Source: Candidatus Sulfotelmatobacter kueseliae (lineage in GTDB: Bacteria > Acidobacteriota > Terriglobia > Terriglobales > Acidobacteriaceae). From it: a stretch of 64,000 bases of DNA. Location: NCBI GenBank assembly GCA_900290255.1, contig OMOD01000002.1, positions 17,387 to 81,386 of the forward strand, written 5' to 3'. Shown piece after piece: positions 11,389 to 19,818 of this stretch; position 1 is the first letter of the stretch, and every line of letters starts with the position of its first letter. The notes under the pieces were generated by a model. It was given only the letters and a program-made list of their open reading frames with translations. It was not told where the DNA came from and searched no databases. A program made the position numbers and the translations under genes.

Positions 11389-13185
11389 ATGCGAGAGTCA
11401 CTTGCCAGGGCGGCCCGCCGCTGTGCGGCGCTCTTGCTGCTGCTCGCGGCGGTTCGAACATCAGTAGTCGCGACTTCCACCCCTTCCGGCCCTAACGCTC
11501 CCCCGGTCACTGCAGTGGTGAACGTCACGTTGGTGCCGATGGACCGCGAAGGCCTGTTACCGGGACAGACGGTGATCGTTCGCGGAGGTCGGATCGCCGA
11601 AATTGGGCCCGCGAGCACAATGACTCTCCCCCCAAGCGCGATCGTGGTCGACGGGACAGGGCGATACCTGACGCCGGGCTTGGCAGACATGCACGTCCAC
11701 CTTGATTCGTTCGTACAGGCCAGGCCGAATTTTGGTGACGCTCCGCTGTTCCTGGCCTACGGGATAACCACCGTTCTCAATTTACGTGGCGAACCCGAGC
11801 ATCTGGCGTGGCGGCAACGCATAGGCAATGGAGAGTTGCTTGCCCCAAACCTCTACTCGTCTGGCGAGTTCATAAACGAGCCACGCGAACGGACTCCCGA
11901 GGAAGTGGAGGGCGAAGTTATCAGCCAATTCCGCGCCGGCTATGACGTGATTAAGTATCACCAAATTGTGGATGCTGAGGGTCGCTATCTAACCACATCC
12001 GGCCTATCGCGCGCAGCATACATGCGGATGAACGAGGTAGCGCGGCGTCTCGGAATTCCCCTTCTCGGGCACGCACCAATACATCTGGGACTGAATGCCC
12101 TGCTGGAAGCACACCAATCGCTGGCACACGTTGGTGAACTCATTCCGCTATATTTTCTGCCGCCTGAGCCGAAGGATATGAATCTTTTCTTGCTTGTCAG
12201 TTCGGTGGCTCTCCTGCTGCTACTGATTCGCTGCGCCACATGGGCGGCGTTCGGCATAGTCCGTCGCGCCCGCAACCTTAGCTCAGCAGTATGCCCAGCA
12301 CACGTTTCCCGCACCCGCAAAATAGTGTTCGCATTCACGGTATTCGCGATGGCCTCTATGGTGTTGTCCATCCTTCTAATCCTGAGCGGAAACTTGCCTC
12401 TGCTGATCATGGCGACGGCCATATTGTTGGTCATGGCGGTACTTGCGATTGGGATGGTCATCGCAGTTGCAACTTGTTGGCGAAAATGTGCTCCTTCGGC
12501 AGGGACGAAACTCCACTTCGTGTCGTTGACTATTGCGGTTGCCGCATTCCTTTCTGCGACTGCTTATTGGCTTCCGATTCTCTGGCGCAGCAGCGATGCT
12601 CAAGTTGCCAGAGTTGCTGGTTCTGCTCGCGGCGCAGGAATCTGGGTTGAGACCACGCTGAACCTGTATGACGGTATGAGCCGGCAGCAGCGGGTGAAGC
12701 TATTGCAGGACCCCGCATACAAGGCCCTATCACCAGACATTCGTGAGGACTGGGCGGCCGCTGCGGGGCAAGACTTATTGCCACGATGGCAGATGATCGT
12801 GTTCCGAAACTACCCCAATTTCACTCGAAGACTAACAACTGCGTTGCATAAGGCTGGAGTGCCGCTGTTGCTGGGAACGGATGCGCTAGGGGCTCCGCTG
12901 GCGATTCCGGGCGCTTCCGCACATCAGGAGTTGCAGCTGCTGGTAGAGAGCGGCTTGACCCCGTATGAGGCACTTAGAACGGCGACCGTCAATCCGGCAA
13001 AATTTCTCGGGAAGGAAGACGAATTCGGGACGATCACGGTTGGCAAGCGAGCGGATTTGCTGTTGGTTTCTGCTAATCCGCTAGTGGACATTCATGCTTT
13101 GCAAAACCCCGTGGGCGTAATGGTTCGCGGACAGTGGCTGCCCGCGGAAAAGCTGCAGGACATGCTTGGTGCGCTTGCTCACTAA
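11389..13185 (+). CDS. Amidohydrolase family protein with an internal transmembrane block
   Basis: This is an imidazolonepropionase-like metal-dependent hydrolase. From ATG 11389 a signal-like N-terminus (RRCAALLLLLAAVRT) is followed by the amidohydrolase beta-sandwich and the metal motif MHVH at residues 101-104. KYHQIVDAEG, LLGHAPIHLG, LLLGTDALGAPLA (catalytic Asp near 497) and the C-terminal VNPAKFLGKEDEFGTITVGKRADLLLV follow. Residues ~264-400 are an insertion of about four hydrophobic helices (for example LLVSSVALLLLLIRCATWAA and LIMATAILLVMAVLAIGMVI), in the middle of the barrel. An in-frame start at 11317 is possible but adds no homology. The substrate is unknown. The 185-bp upstream gap holds a hairpin CCACCGAA...TTCGGTGG. 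Confidence 0.8.
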   Translation: MRESLARAARRCAALLLLLAAVRTSVVATSTPSGPNAPPVTAVVNVTLVPMDREGLLPGQTVIVRGGRIAEIGPASTMTLPPSAIVVDGTGRYLTPGLADMHVHLDSFVQARPNFGDAPLFLAYGITTVLNLRGEPEHLAWRQRIGNGELLAPNLYSSGEFINEPRERTPEEVEGEVISQFRAGYDVIKYHQIVDAEGRYLTTSGLSRAAYMRMNEVARRLGIPLLGHAPIHLGLNALLEAHQSLAHVGELIPLYFLPPEPKDMNLFLLVSSVALLLLLIRCATWAAFGIVRRARNLSSAVCPAHVSRTRKIVFAFTVFAMASMVLSILLILSGNLPLLIMATAILLVMAVLAIGMVIAVATCWRKCAPSAGTKLHFVSLTIAVAAFLSATAYWLPILWRSSDAQVARVAGSARGAGIWVETTLNLYDGMSRQQRVKLLQDPAYKALSPDIREDWAAAAGQDLLPRWQMIVFRNYPNFTRRLTTALHKAGVPLLLGTDALGAPLAIPGASAHQELQLLVESGLTPYEALRTATVNPAKFLGKEDEFGTITVGKRADLLLVSANPLVDIHALQNPVGVMVRGQWLPAEKLQDMLGALAH

Positions 13186-13202
13186 AGAAGCGAGTGTTGA
13201 GG

Positions 13203-13790
13203 CTACTCCTTCTCGTACGCCACTTCTTCGAGTTCCGGCGGAGCGCCGGCTTTGGCGGTCTGGCCGTATTCGAATCCCTTGTCGAAGGCCTTGATATTCA
13301 GTTCACGGAAGCTCGGCGGCACTGAGTCGGCCACGGCCTTGCGAACGGCATCGGCGCTGAGGAGCTTAGTGACCGCGGTGAAGAATCCCACCATCACCGA
13401 ATTCAGCACCATGCGCTTGCCCAGTTCCTCGGCGAGACGTGTGGCCGGGACGGCGTAGACTTTTTTGTCCCGGTTGAGATTGGAGACGCGCACCAGGTCC
13501 TCTTCAATGATCAACGTGCCGCCCGGCTTGAGTTCATGAGCGAAGCGGTTGTACGCTTCCTGCGACATGATCACCATGATGTCAGGCTGGATGGTATAGG
13601 GATAGAGCACGGGCGAATCGGAAACCACGAGCTGGGCGCTGCAGGCGCCGCCGCGCGCCTCGGGACCAAAGTTCTGCGTCATGGTGGCGAACCCGTTTTC
13701 GTAAATCGACGCCGCCTTGCCCAGCACCACGGCCGAGAGGATGACCCCCTGGCCGCCGAAGCCTGCGATTCGAATCTCGGTCAGTCGCAT
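13203..13790 (-). CDS. korC: 2-oxoacid:ferredoxin oxidoreductase, gamma subunit
   Basis: This is the gamma subunit of a 2-oxoacid (probably 2-oxoglutarate):ferredoxin oxidoreductase, which turns a 2-oxoacid, CoA and ferredoxin into acyl-CoA, CO2 and reduced ferredoxin. The 195-aa product begins RIAGFGGQGVILSAVVLGKAA, the typical gamma-domain start, then FGPEARGGACSAQLVVSDSPV and PDIMVIMSQEAYNRF. I start at ATG 13790; upstream codons belong to an intergenic repeat. It is the last of four minus-strand genes (16215 to 13203) forming a korDABC operon. The repeat lies between it and korB. Confidence 0.9.
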   Translation of the reverse strand: MRLTEIRIAGFGGQGVILSAVVLGKAASIYENGFATMTQNFGPEARGGACSAQLVVSDSPVLYPYTIQPDIMVIMSQEAYNRFAHELKPGGTLIIEEDLVRVSNLNRDKKVYAVPATRLAEELGKRMVLNSVMVGFFTAVTKLLSADAVRKAVADSVPPSFRELNIKAFDKGFEYGQTAKAGAPPELEEVAYEKE

Positions 13791-13804
13791 AAACGCTCCA
13801 AAGC

Positions 13805-13915
13805 AATTGTTGATTGATGATTGTTGAATGTTGAATGAAATGCCCGGCTTCCGACATGCCCTCCGGTTTTTCAATCAACAATCGACAATCAGCAATCGAA
13901 AATCGCAAATTGAAA
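13805..13915. repeat. Intergenic inverted repeat, family C (second copy)
   Basis: The left arm (13805-13840) is built of ATTGTTGA/TTGAATG words. The right arm (13869-13915) is built of CAATCAACAATCGACAATC-like words. It sits between korB and korC inside the operon, so it would be transcribed as a long hairpin. Confidence 0.8.
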
Positions 13916-13916
13916 A

Positions 13917-14798
13917 TCAACCTTCGCTGCAGCAACATTCCACTGCTTCTTCCACGTAGCGATCGCCCAGCGCTTCCACATATTGCGCCCTCATCAGGGT
14001 TTGATAGTCGGGACGTTCGCGGTCGACGAACTTGCCGACGGCAATTTCGCCGTTCAGGGTGAGCCCGACTTCGCCGGTGGGTGCGCCGTTCTTTACCTTG
14101 CTCTTTTCCTTGTAGTACTTCATGGTGTCGAGGCCGTCGCCCATCTTGTTGCGGCGCTGGTAAAGCGTGGGGCAGGGCGAGATGACTTCGATGAAAGAGA
14201 ATCCCTTCTTGGCGAAGGCCTCGCTGATGGCGCGCGAAAGCTGCCGCACGTGGAAAGTCGTCCAGCGAGCCACGTAGACGGCGCCGGCAGCGTCGACCAG
14301 ATGAGGCAAATTGAAGGCCGGCTCGAACGTGCCGTAGGGATTGGTCGAAGTCGTAGCGTGGCCGGGCGTAGTGGGCGCCGTCTGACCGCCAGTCATGGCG
14401 TAGATCAGATTGTTGACGCAGATCACCTTGAGATCAATGTTGCGCCGGGCGGCGTGGATCAGGTGATTGCCGCCGATTGCCGACAAGTCGCCGTCGCCGG
14501 AGTAGACGACTACATTCAGCTTGGGATTCGCCAGCTTCAGGCCGGTGGCGAAGGGGATGGCGCGACCGTGCGTGGTATGGAACGAATCGAGCTTCACATA
14601 TCCTGCGACGCGGCCGGTGCAGCCGATGCCCGAGACCAGGGCGAGCGACTGCAAGTCAATTTTCGATTCGATCAGGGCGCGGGCAAACGAGTTGACCGTG
14701 GTGCCGATGCCGCATCCCGGGCACCAGATGTGGGGCATGCGGTCGCTGCGCAGGAACGGTTCAACGGGATTGATGGTGTCGTCCAGTACATTCAGCAT
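13917..14798 (-). CDS. korB: 2-oxoacid:ferredoxin oxidoreductase, beta subunit (TPP-binding)
   Basis: The thiamine-diphosphate subunit of the complex, 293 aa. It shows the WCPGCGIG motif near residue 28, the TPP/Mg2+ motif VVYSGDGDLSAIGGNHLIHAARRN, VICVNNLIYAMTGGQTAPTTPG, and FIEVISPCPTLYQRRN, all typical of KorB rather than of pyruvate enzymes. The start ATG at 14798 overlaps the end of korA by 7 nt, indicating translational coupling. An alternative substrate such as another 2-oxoacid cannot be excluded. Confidence 0.93.
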   Translation of the reverse strand: MLNVLDDTINPVEPFLRSDRMPHIWCPGCGIGTTVNSFARALIESKIDLQSLALVSGIGCTGRVAGYVKLDSFHTTHGRAIPFATGLKLANPKLNVVVYSGDGDLSAIGGNHLIHAARRNIDLKVICVNNLIYAMTGGQTAPTTPGHATTSTNPYGTFEPAFNLPHLVDAAGAVYVARWTTFHVRQLSRAISEAFAKKGFSFIEVISPCPTLYQRRNKMGDGLDTMKYYKEKSKVKNGAPTGEVGLTLNGEIAVGKFVDRERPDYQTLMRAQYVEALGDRYVEEAVECCCSEG

Positions 14799-15952
14799 CG
14801 GGTTGCCTCCACGATGGCGTTCAGGATGTCGTCAGGGTTGTGGACTCCGCCACCGGCGTGCGGCACGGCGAACGTCCTGGCTTGGCCGGCAGCGGCGCGC
14901 TCGACCTCGCGCACCATCTGCCCCAGATTGAGTTCCGGCACAACGAACGCTTTGACGTGCGCGGCCAGTTCGACAATCTTCTTGTCGAGGAAGGGCCAGG
15001 CGGTGATGAGCCGCAATTTGCCGACGCGCAGACCACGCTCGCGCGCCAGGTCAATGGCACGCTGGGCCACACGCGAGGTGATGCCGTAGGAAACGACGAC
15101 CACGTCGGCATCGTCCAACCGGTCTTGCTCAAACATGCAGATGCGGTCGGCGGCGACGCGAATCTTGTTCTGCAGGCGCCGCACCAGCTTGTCCTGCGTC
15201 TGCGGCGTCATGTTGGGATAGCCGCGCTCGTCGTGAGTCAGGCCGGTGACGTGGAATTTGTAGCCCTCGCCGGCGTGCGCCATCTCGGGCACCATGTCGC
15301 CATTGGTGCCGTAGGGCAGGTATTCGTCCACCGATTTGTGGGTGTGCTTGCGGGGCACGACTTCGATCTGATCGGCGGGGGGGATCACAACCTTCTCGGT
15401 CATGTGACCGACCACCTCGTCCATCATGAACATCACCGGCACGCGGAATTCTTCGGACAGGTTGAAAGCCTTGATGGTCAGGTCGAAACATTCCTGAGGA
15501 GAGTTGGGACAGAGCGCGATGATCTCGTAGTCGCCGTGAGATCCCCAGCGCGCCTGCATCATGTCAGCCTGCGCGGGGAGCGTGGGCAGACCGGTGGAGG
15601 GCCCGCCGCGCTGCACGTCTACGAAGACGCAAGGAGTCTCGGTCATGGCGGCGTAGCCGATGTGCTCCATCATCAGCGAGAAGCCCGGGCCGGAAGTTAC
15701 GGTGAACGCCTTCGCCCCGCCCCACACGGCGCCCTGCAACGTGATGGAGGCGGCGAGTTCATCTTCCATTTGAATGAAGCTTCCTCCCACCGTGGGCACG
15801 CGCGAGGCGAAACGCTCGACGACTTCGGTCGAGGGCGTGATGGGATATCCCGCGGCAAACCTCGCGCCTGCGGCCAGCGCGCCTTCGCAGCAGGCGTGGT
15901 CGCCGTCCATAAAATGAGTGCCGGTCAAAACACCGTGAGGATCCGCTCTCAT
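14792..15952 (-). CDS. korA: 2-oxoacid:ferredoxin oxidoreductase, alpha subunit
   Basis: The alpha subunit, 386 aa, carries the pyrimidine-binding and domain II regions. Visible are GYPITPSTEVVERFA near residue 35, FIQMEDELAASITLQGAVWGGAKAFTVTSGPGFSLM, VDVQRGGPSTGLPT, and VPVMFMMDEVVGHMTEKV. This alpha protein lacks a fused N-terminal gamma domain; gamma is the separate korC gene. Its start overlaps the ferredoxin gene by 4 nt (15949-15952), so korD-korA-korB are coupled. A role in a reductive or ferredoxin-linked TCA step is inferred. Confidence 0.93.
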   Translation of the reverse strand: MRADPHGVLTGTHFMDGDHACCEGALAAGARFAAGYPITPSTEVVERFASRVPTVGGSFIQMEDELAASITLQGAVWGGAKAFTVTSGPGFSLMMEHIGYAAMTETPCVFVDVQRGGPSTGLPTLPAQADMMQARWGSHGDYEIIALCPNSPQECFDLTIKAFNLSEEFRVPVMFMMDEVVGHMTEKVVIPPADQIEVVPRKHTHKSVDEYLPYGTNGDMVPEMAHAGEGYKFHVTGLTHDERGYPNMTPQTQDKLVRRLQNKIRVAADRICMFEQDRLDDADVVVVSYGITSRVAQRAIDLARERGLRVGKLRLITAWPFLDKKIVELAAHVKAFVVPELNLGQMVREVERAAAGQARTFAVPHAGGGVHNPDDILNAIVEATRC

Positions 15953-16215
15953 TTCTCACCTCCAGCGGGCTTCTGCAGCTTCGTTTCTTCAATCTTGGCT
16001 TCCTGAGCTTTAGTTCCGTAGATGGCGAAGTCCGGGCAGTACATGCCGCACAGATCGCAACCACTGCACTTTTCCGGATGCACCACATGCGGCGGATGGT
16101 AGCCCTTGGAATTGAAGGCAGATGAAAGCGCCAGCACGTGCGTGGGACAGAACTCCACGCAGAAGCCGCAGGCCTTACAGCGCTCCACGACGATCGAAAC
16201 GCGTCCTTTTGCCAC
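15949..16215 (-). CDS. korD: 4Fe-4S ferredoxin-like subunit KorD
   Basis: The 88-aa protein has two ferredoxin cluster motifs, CKACGFCVEFCP and CSGCDLCGMYCP, so it probably holds two [4Fe-4S] clusters and passes electrons from the catalytic subunits to ferredoxin. The C-terminal Lys/Glu-rich tail lies after YGT. It is the first gene of the korDABC operon, and its 4-nt overlap with korA supports subunit status over a free ferredoxin. The start is the ATG at 16215. Confidence 0.9.
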   Translation of the reverse strand: MAKGRVSIVVERCKACGFCVEFCPTHVLALSSAFNSKGYHPPHVVHPEKCSGCDLCGMYCPDFAIYGTKAQEAKIEETKLQKPAGGEK

Positions 16216-16738
16216 GAGAACCCCCAGCGAAAAGAGTAACGATTACTCCGAGGTAAGGTGCGATTATGCGGCGGAATGGGGCCAGGTTGGTGTGACCGCC
16301 ATCACAGATCGCAGTGAGGAAAAGCACGAGGTGGCTCCGCCGGCAAACTGTTGCAAGTTGCTTTTTATGAATGAGTTAGACGTCGTGGAAGAACTTCGCG
16401 TGCTGTCGATTACGCCGCTGGCAAAAGTCTCCGGTGAGCCGAATCACGAATAAGCGTGAGGCCGGACACAAAGCATGAACTGGAAATCGCCTGGCTGGCG
16501 GCCCGGCGACATGCGGGGTTCGCCGCCTGTTGCCACCCGGTATTCGTCCGGTTTGCCTCTGCCGGGCGAACCCACTACACTCGGATTTTTGCCGTGACAT
16601 TCGCCGCTGCTCCCGCAGGCGTAGCGTCGGCATCTTGCCGGCTGTCCCGAGAGCCTGCCGCCGGGACGGCGGCGCTACTCTCAGTGGCGAAACGTACAGA
16701 TCACGCGGTCACGGTGAAAAGCGGTTTGGAGATCGTTC
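16216..16738. other. Divergent intergenic region with REP-like element
   Basis: This 523-bp region between korD (minus) and the GNAT gene (plus) should contain both promoters. Short open frames in it have no recognisable content. At 16621-16678 it holds a REP-like imperfect palindrome starting GTAGCG and ending CGCTAC, with the internal words CGGCATCTTGCCGG and GCCGCCGGGACGGCGGC. Confidence 0.55.
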
Positions 16739-17683
16739 TTGGAAATTCTTGACCTCAGGCACTTTTCTTCCGCCGACCTGCGTCCGCTGCTGGCCGACGA
16801 GACGCAACTGTGGGCGCGCCTGCTCTCCTGGGACTACTCCGGCTCGGCGGAGATGATCCTGCGCTACGTCGACGCGAAAATCCTGCCCGGCTACGCCGCC
16901 GTGGATCGCGGTCGCGTGTTCGGCTATTCATTCTTTGTGTATGAAGGCAGCAAGGGAGTCATTGGCGACCTCTACGTGGCCAACGGCAACCGGCTGCCGG
17001 ACGCGCGCGCGGTCGAATTGCGCCTGCTGACCCACGTGATCGAGACGCTGCAGCAGTCTCCGGGAATTCACCGGGTGGAGGCACAACTGCTGGCCCACGA
17101 TGCCAACGCGCTTTCGCGACCGTTTCTGGAGACCGGATTCCAGCGCCATCCCCGGCTGTTCATGGTGCTGACGCTGGGCAAGTCAGGGCACGAGGAAATT
17201 CCGGTGCATCCCGAAGTCGAGATTCGTCCCTGGAGCGAAGCTCAGTACCAGCCTTCCGCGGCGGTGATCACCGCGGCTTATCGCGGCCACGTGGACGCGC
17301 TGATCAACGATCAGTACCACACGCTCGCCGGATCGCTGCGCTTCCTCAACAATATTGTGCGCTTCCCGGGATGCGGCGTGTTCGATGCCGATTCGTCGTT
17401 CGTGGCGCTCGACCGCAGGGCGAAGACCCTGATCGGGCTGATCCTGTGTTCGCGCGTCCGCCACGACGTTGGCCACATCACGCAGGTCTGCGTGCTGCCG
17501 GAATACCGCACGCGGCGGATCGGCGAGTCGCTGATGGCGATGACCATGGGAAATCTGCAGAAAAGAAAGTTCACCATGTTGTCGCTCACGGTTACCGAAG
17601 CGAACGCGCGAGCGGTCGCGCTCTATCGCCGCCTGAATTTCGATACGAAGAGGATTTTCGACGCGTTGGTGTGGGAAGGGTGA
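16739..17683 (+). CDS. GNAT family N-acetyltransferase (two-domain)
   Basis: The 314-aa product has a C-terminal GNAT domain (residues ~170-314). Its acetyl-CoA binding segment is ITQVCVLPEYRTRRIGESLM, followed by TMLSLTVTEANARAVALYRRLNF, the classic strand-helix end of the fold. The N-terminal half (YAAVDRGRVFGYSFFVYEGSKGVIGDLYV) looks like a second degenerate GNAT domain. The start is a TTG at 16739, the only one matching the N-terminal fold, so it is uncertain. The substrate is unknown. Confidence 0.75.
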   Translation: MEILDLRHFSSADLRPLLADETQLWARLLSWDYSGSAEMILRYVDAKILPGYAAVDRGRVFGYSFFVYEGSKGVIGDLYVANGNRLPDARAVELRLLTHVIETLQQSPGIHRVEAQLLAHDANALSRPFLETGFQRHPRLFMVLTLGKSGHEEIPVHPEVEIRPWSEAQYQPSAAVITAAYRGHVDALINDQYHTLAGSLRFLNNIVRFPGCGVFDADSSFVALDRRAKTLIGLILCSRVRHDVGHITQVCVLPEYRTRRIGESLMAMTMGNLQKRKFTMLSLTVTEANARAVALYRRLNFDTKRIFDALVWEG

Positions 17684-17693
17684 AGCTGACCCC

Positions 17694-17784
17694 GGACGTC
17701 GGGCGTCAGACCTCAGCGAAAGCTCCGATGGTTTCAGAGTTGTCTGAGACCTGGCGGCAGAGGTCCGAGGGCTGAGGTCTGACC
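17694..17784. repeat. Intergenic inverted repeat, family D (second copy)
   Basis: The left arm near 17694-17715 (GTCGGGCGTCAGACCTCAG) pairs with the right arm near 17758-17784 (CAGAGGTCCGAGGGCTGAGG, GTCTGACC). An inner hairpin TTTCAGAG/GTCTGAGA-like unit lies between. It shares words with 2974-3047 and lies between two convergent genes. Confidence 0.7.
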
Positions 17785-17785
17785 G

Positions 17786-17968
17786 CTATCTTCTGAGCAG
17801 CCACATCACCCAGCCTGCGACCAGGGCTCCGCCCAGAAACATGGCAAAACAATAAAGGCCGTAGCGCACCATCTCGCGCGTGGTCTCGCGGTGGGTAATG
17901 CCGAAGACGATGGAGGCAGAGAGGGCAAACACCGTCGCCGCGCTGAAGTGATTGAGTGTGATGGTCAA
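17786..17968 (-). CDS. Small membrane protein, two TM helices
   Basis: This 60-aa protein has hydrophobic segments FSAATVFALSASIVFGITH and YCFAMFLGGALVAGWVMWLL with a charged loop (HRETTREMVRYG) between, ending in LLRR. A GGGGAAT-type purine stretch precedes the ATG. It is the last of a minus-strand group with the 138-aa membrane protein and the M24 peptidase. I do not recognise the family; similar tiny proteins are common in Acidobacteriota. Confidence 0.6.
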   Translation of the reverse strand: MTITLNHFSAATVFALSASIVFGITHRETTREMVRYGLYCFAMFLGGALVAGWVMWLLRR

Positions 17969-17980
17969 TATTCCCCTCAG

Positions 17981-18059
17981 AGTTTCATAGTTTCATAGTT
18001 TCAAGGTTTCAAAGACAACTGTCAGCAAAACCTTGAAGCCTGGAAACCTTGAAACTTTG
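17981..18059. repeat. Intergenic inverted repeat, family A (TTTCAAGG words)
   Basis: The left arm (17981-18014) repeats AGTTTCATAG/TTTCAAGG words. The right arm (18029-18059) repeats CCTTGAAGCC/CCTTGAAAC words. It lies between two minus-strand genes and could form a long RNA hairpin. Further copies are at 27271-27406, 28018-28198 and 29313-29406. Confidence 0.8.
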
Positions 18060-18066
18060 CCCCTGA

Positions 18067-18483
18067 TCACTGCTTCTTCCCGATCGCGATGTGATAGGCA
18101 TCGGCGATGGAAATAAAATTCAACAATCCGGCCACGATCATGAATTTCGTTCCATAGTCCGCGGTGGCGAAGGCGATCGCCCCCTGGCCCCAGTCCATGG
18201 CCAGGGTCACAATGTAAAGCCCACCCGCGCCCAGGTTTCCGATGAAGCCGAGAATGTCTAAAATGTCGCCGCCGTTCGCCTTGTAGATGTGGCCCTGCAT
18301 TGCCAGGCCCAGCAGGAACAGGGTCACAATCGAAACGAACAGCAGGCCGCCGCGAATCCAGCGCTTCTGGATCATGTGCCCCGCGCCGGGAACCAGCCAT
18401 CCGATGGCGGGCGCGACCACGGCCATCACAGTCAAGGGTGCTGCCTCGTCCGCCTTCGTTTTTTCTGTCGTGGAATCTGCCAT
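18067..18483 (-). CDS. Multi-pass membrane protein of unknown function (DUF6677-like)
   Basis: The 138-aa product has about four hydrophobic segments: VMAVVAPAIGWLVPGAGHM, GLLFVSIVTLFLLGLAMQG, ILGFIGNLGAGGLYIVTLAM and FMIVAGLLNFISIADAYHIA. The N-terminus is short and charged. The PAIGWLVPGAGHMIQKRWIRG segment resembles small TM2-like/DUF6677 proteins of Acidobacteriota; that assignment is from memory of the family. It starts 1 nt from the end of the M24 peptidase gene (18483 shared), so the two are probably cotranscribed. Confidence 0.7.
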   Translation of the reverse strand: MADSTTEKTKADEAAPLTVMAVVAPAIGWLVPGAGHMIQKRWIRGGLLFVSIVTLFLLGLAMQGHIYKANGGDILDILGFIGNLGAGGLYIVTLAMDWGQGAIAFATADYGTKFMIVAGLLNFISIADAYHIAIGKKQ

Positions 18484-19655
18484 CAGATGGTCACAATCTC
18501 GCGTTGAATTTTCCCGGTTACTTCCGCCGACTTGGCATGCACCAGCACATTGACCTCGCTGCGCACGCCGAATTCGGGCAGGTAGATGCCGGGCTCGATG
18601 GAGAAGCAGGAGTTGGGGAGAATCTGGCGCTCATCATGGATTTCAAGGTCGTCCATATTGGCCCCGTTGGAATGGACGTCGGTGCCGATGGAATGTCCGG
18701 TGCGGTGAATGAAATAATCACCGTAGCCCGCCTTCTGAATGTGCCCGCGAGTGGCACGATCGACTTCCCAGCCGCGAATGGTGCGTCCGGCGCCGATGGC
18801 GTCCACGACCGTCTTTACGCCCGCGTCGCGCGCGTCGCGTACGATCTCGAAAACTTCGCGCATGCGATCGGGCAGCGTCCCGCCCACGAAGCCCATCCAG
18901 GTGATGTCGTAATAGACCGCGTTGGGCGTGTTTTTTTTGCCCCAGACATCGAGCAGCACCAGGTCGCCTTCTCGAACGGCCGTGGGATGGTCAGCGCTGG
19001 GCGCGTAATGCGGATTGCCGGCGTTGGCATTGACGGCCACAATCGGCGGATCGTCGTCCAAGAGATTCTCCCGGCGAAACGCTTCCATGAACCACTGCTG
19101 GATTCCGTGTTCCGTGGTGCCGCCGTTGCGCACGCGACGGCCAATTTCCTTGAACGCCGCCGCCACGATGGCATCAATGCTGTCGCGGGCGGCGAAGTGG
19201 GACTTGATCTGTTCTTCGCTCCAGGTGGATTCGAACTGCGCCACCAGATCGGCGGAACTGACAATGTTCTTGCCCAAACCGCGCAGCAGATCAATCGTGC
19301 CGCCATCCACCAATGAGATCGTGAAAACAATATTGTTGGGCGAGTACTGCATGGCGAGATCGAGGTAGTTGGCGAGAATAGCCTTCAGCTTGTCGAACAG
19401 TTCCTGCCAGCCCGAATACTGATGTTTCTTGCCGGGCAGCGAATCGAGATGGCCGGCTTCGATCTTGTGCACCAGCTTGACCGGTTCGCCTTCTGCCGGG
19501 ATGAGATAAAACCAGCGCCGAGTCACCATCAGGCCGGCCGGCAAGCCGAGCACGCGATAAGCAATGGGATCGCGATGGTGATGGTCGTAGAACAGCCACG
19601 CGTCAATGTTGCGTTCGCGCAGCGCAGACTGTATGGCAGCGAGGTTCATAGGCAA
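18483..19655 (-). CDS. M24 family metallopeptidase (Xaa-Pro peptidase-like)
   Basis: This is a cytosolic aminopeptidase-fold enzyme. The 390-aa product has a creatinase/prolidase N-terminal domain (residues ~1-150) and a pita-bread catalytic domain. The candidate metal ligands are present in order: VLLDVWG and YYDITW (two Asp), HRTGHSIG (His), FSIEPGIYLPE (Glu) and VRSEVNVLV (Glu). It is therefore likely active with two divalent metals. Start ATG 19655; ATG 19649 two codons later is equally possible. Peptide specificity is unknown. Confidence 0.88.
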   Translation of the reverse strand: MPMNLAAIQSALRERNIDAWLFYDHHHRDPIAYRVLGLPAGLMVTRRWFYLIPAEGEPVKLVHKIEAGHLDSLPGKKHQYSGWQELFDKLKAILANYLDLAMQYSPNNIVFTISLVDGGTIDLLRGLGKNIVSSADLVAQFESTWSEEQIKSHFAARDSIDAIVAAAFKEIGRRVRNGGTTEHGIQQWFMEAFRRENLLDDDPPIVAVNANAGNPHYAPSADHPTAVREGDLVLLDVWGKKNTPNAVYYDITWMGFVGGTLPDRMREVFEIVRDARDAGVKTVVDAIGAGRTIRGWEVDRATRGHIQKAGYGDYFIHRTGHSIGTDVHSNGANMDDLEIHDERQILPNSCFSIEPGIYLPEFGVRSEVNVLVHAKSAEVTGKIQREIVTI

Positions 19656-19726
19656 ACTTCTATTGTAAACAAGAGGAAGGATTTGGGCGAATTGCAGGTA
19701 GCAGCTTGCTGGTGCTGGCGAAGGAC

Positions 19727-19773
19727 CGTCGAGCTTCGCTCGACCGGACAGCCGAGGGCGGCTGTCCCCACAT
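19727..19773. repeat. REP-like element, GAGCTTCGCTC/GGCGGCTGTCC type
   Basis: A hairpin unit GTCGAGC-TTCG-CTCGAC is followed by GGACAGCCGAGGGCGGCTGTCC, a second palindrome, then CCCACAT. Close copies of this two-hairpin unit occur at 32242-32288 and 59429-59475, all in gaps between genes. Confidence 0.8.
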
Positions 19774-19818
19774 CGATGTTTCCCAAGTCTCGCAGGACGG
19801 CAGAAAGAGTCCGAGAGC

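Noticed and set aside
14840-16006. A 388-aa plus-strand reading frame over korA
   Set aside because: It is antisense to korA; the His/Gly-rich sequence is a by-product of GC-rich codon use.
18300-19316. A 338-aa plus-strand frame
   Set aside because: It is antisense to the M24 peptidase, which has all metal ligands.
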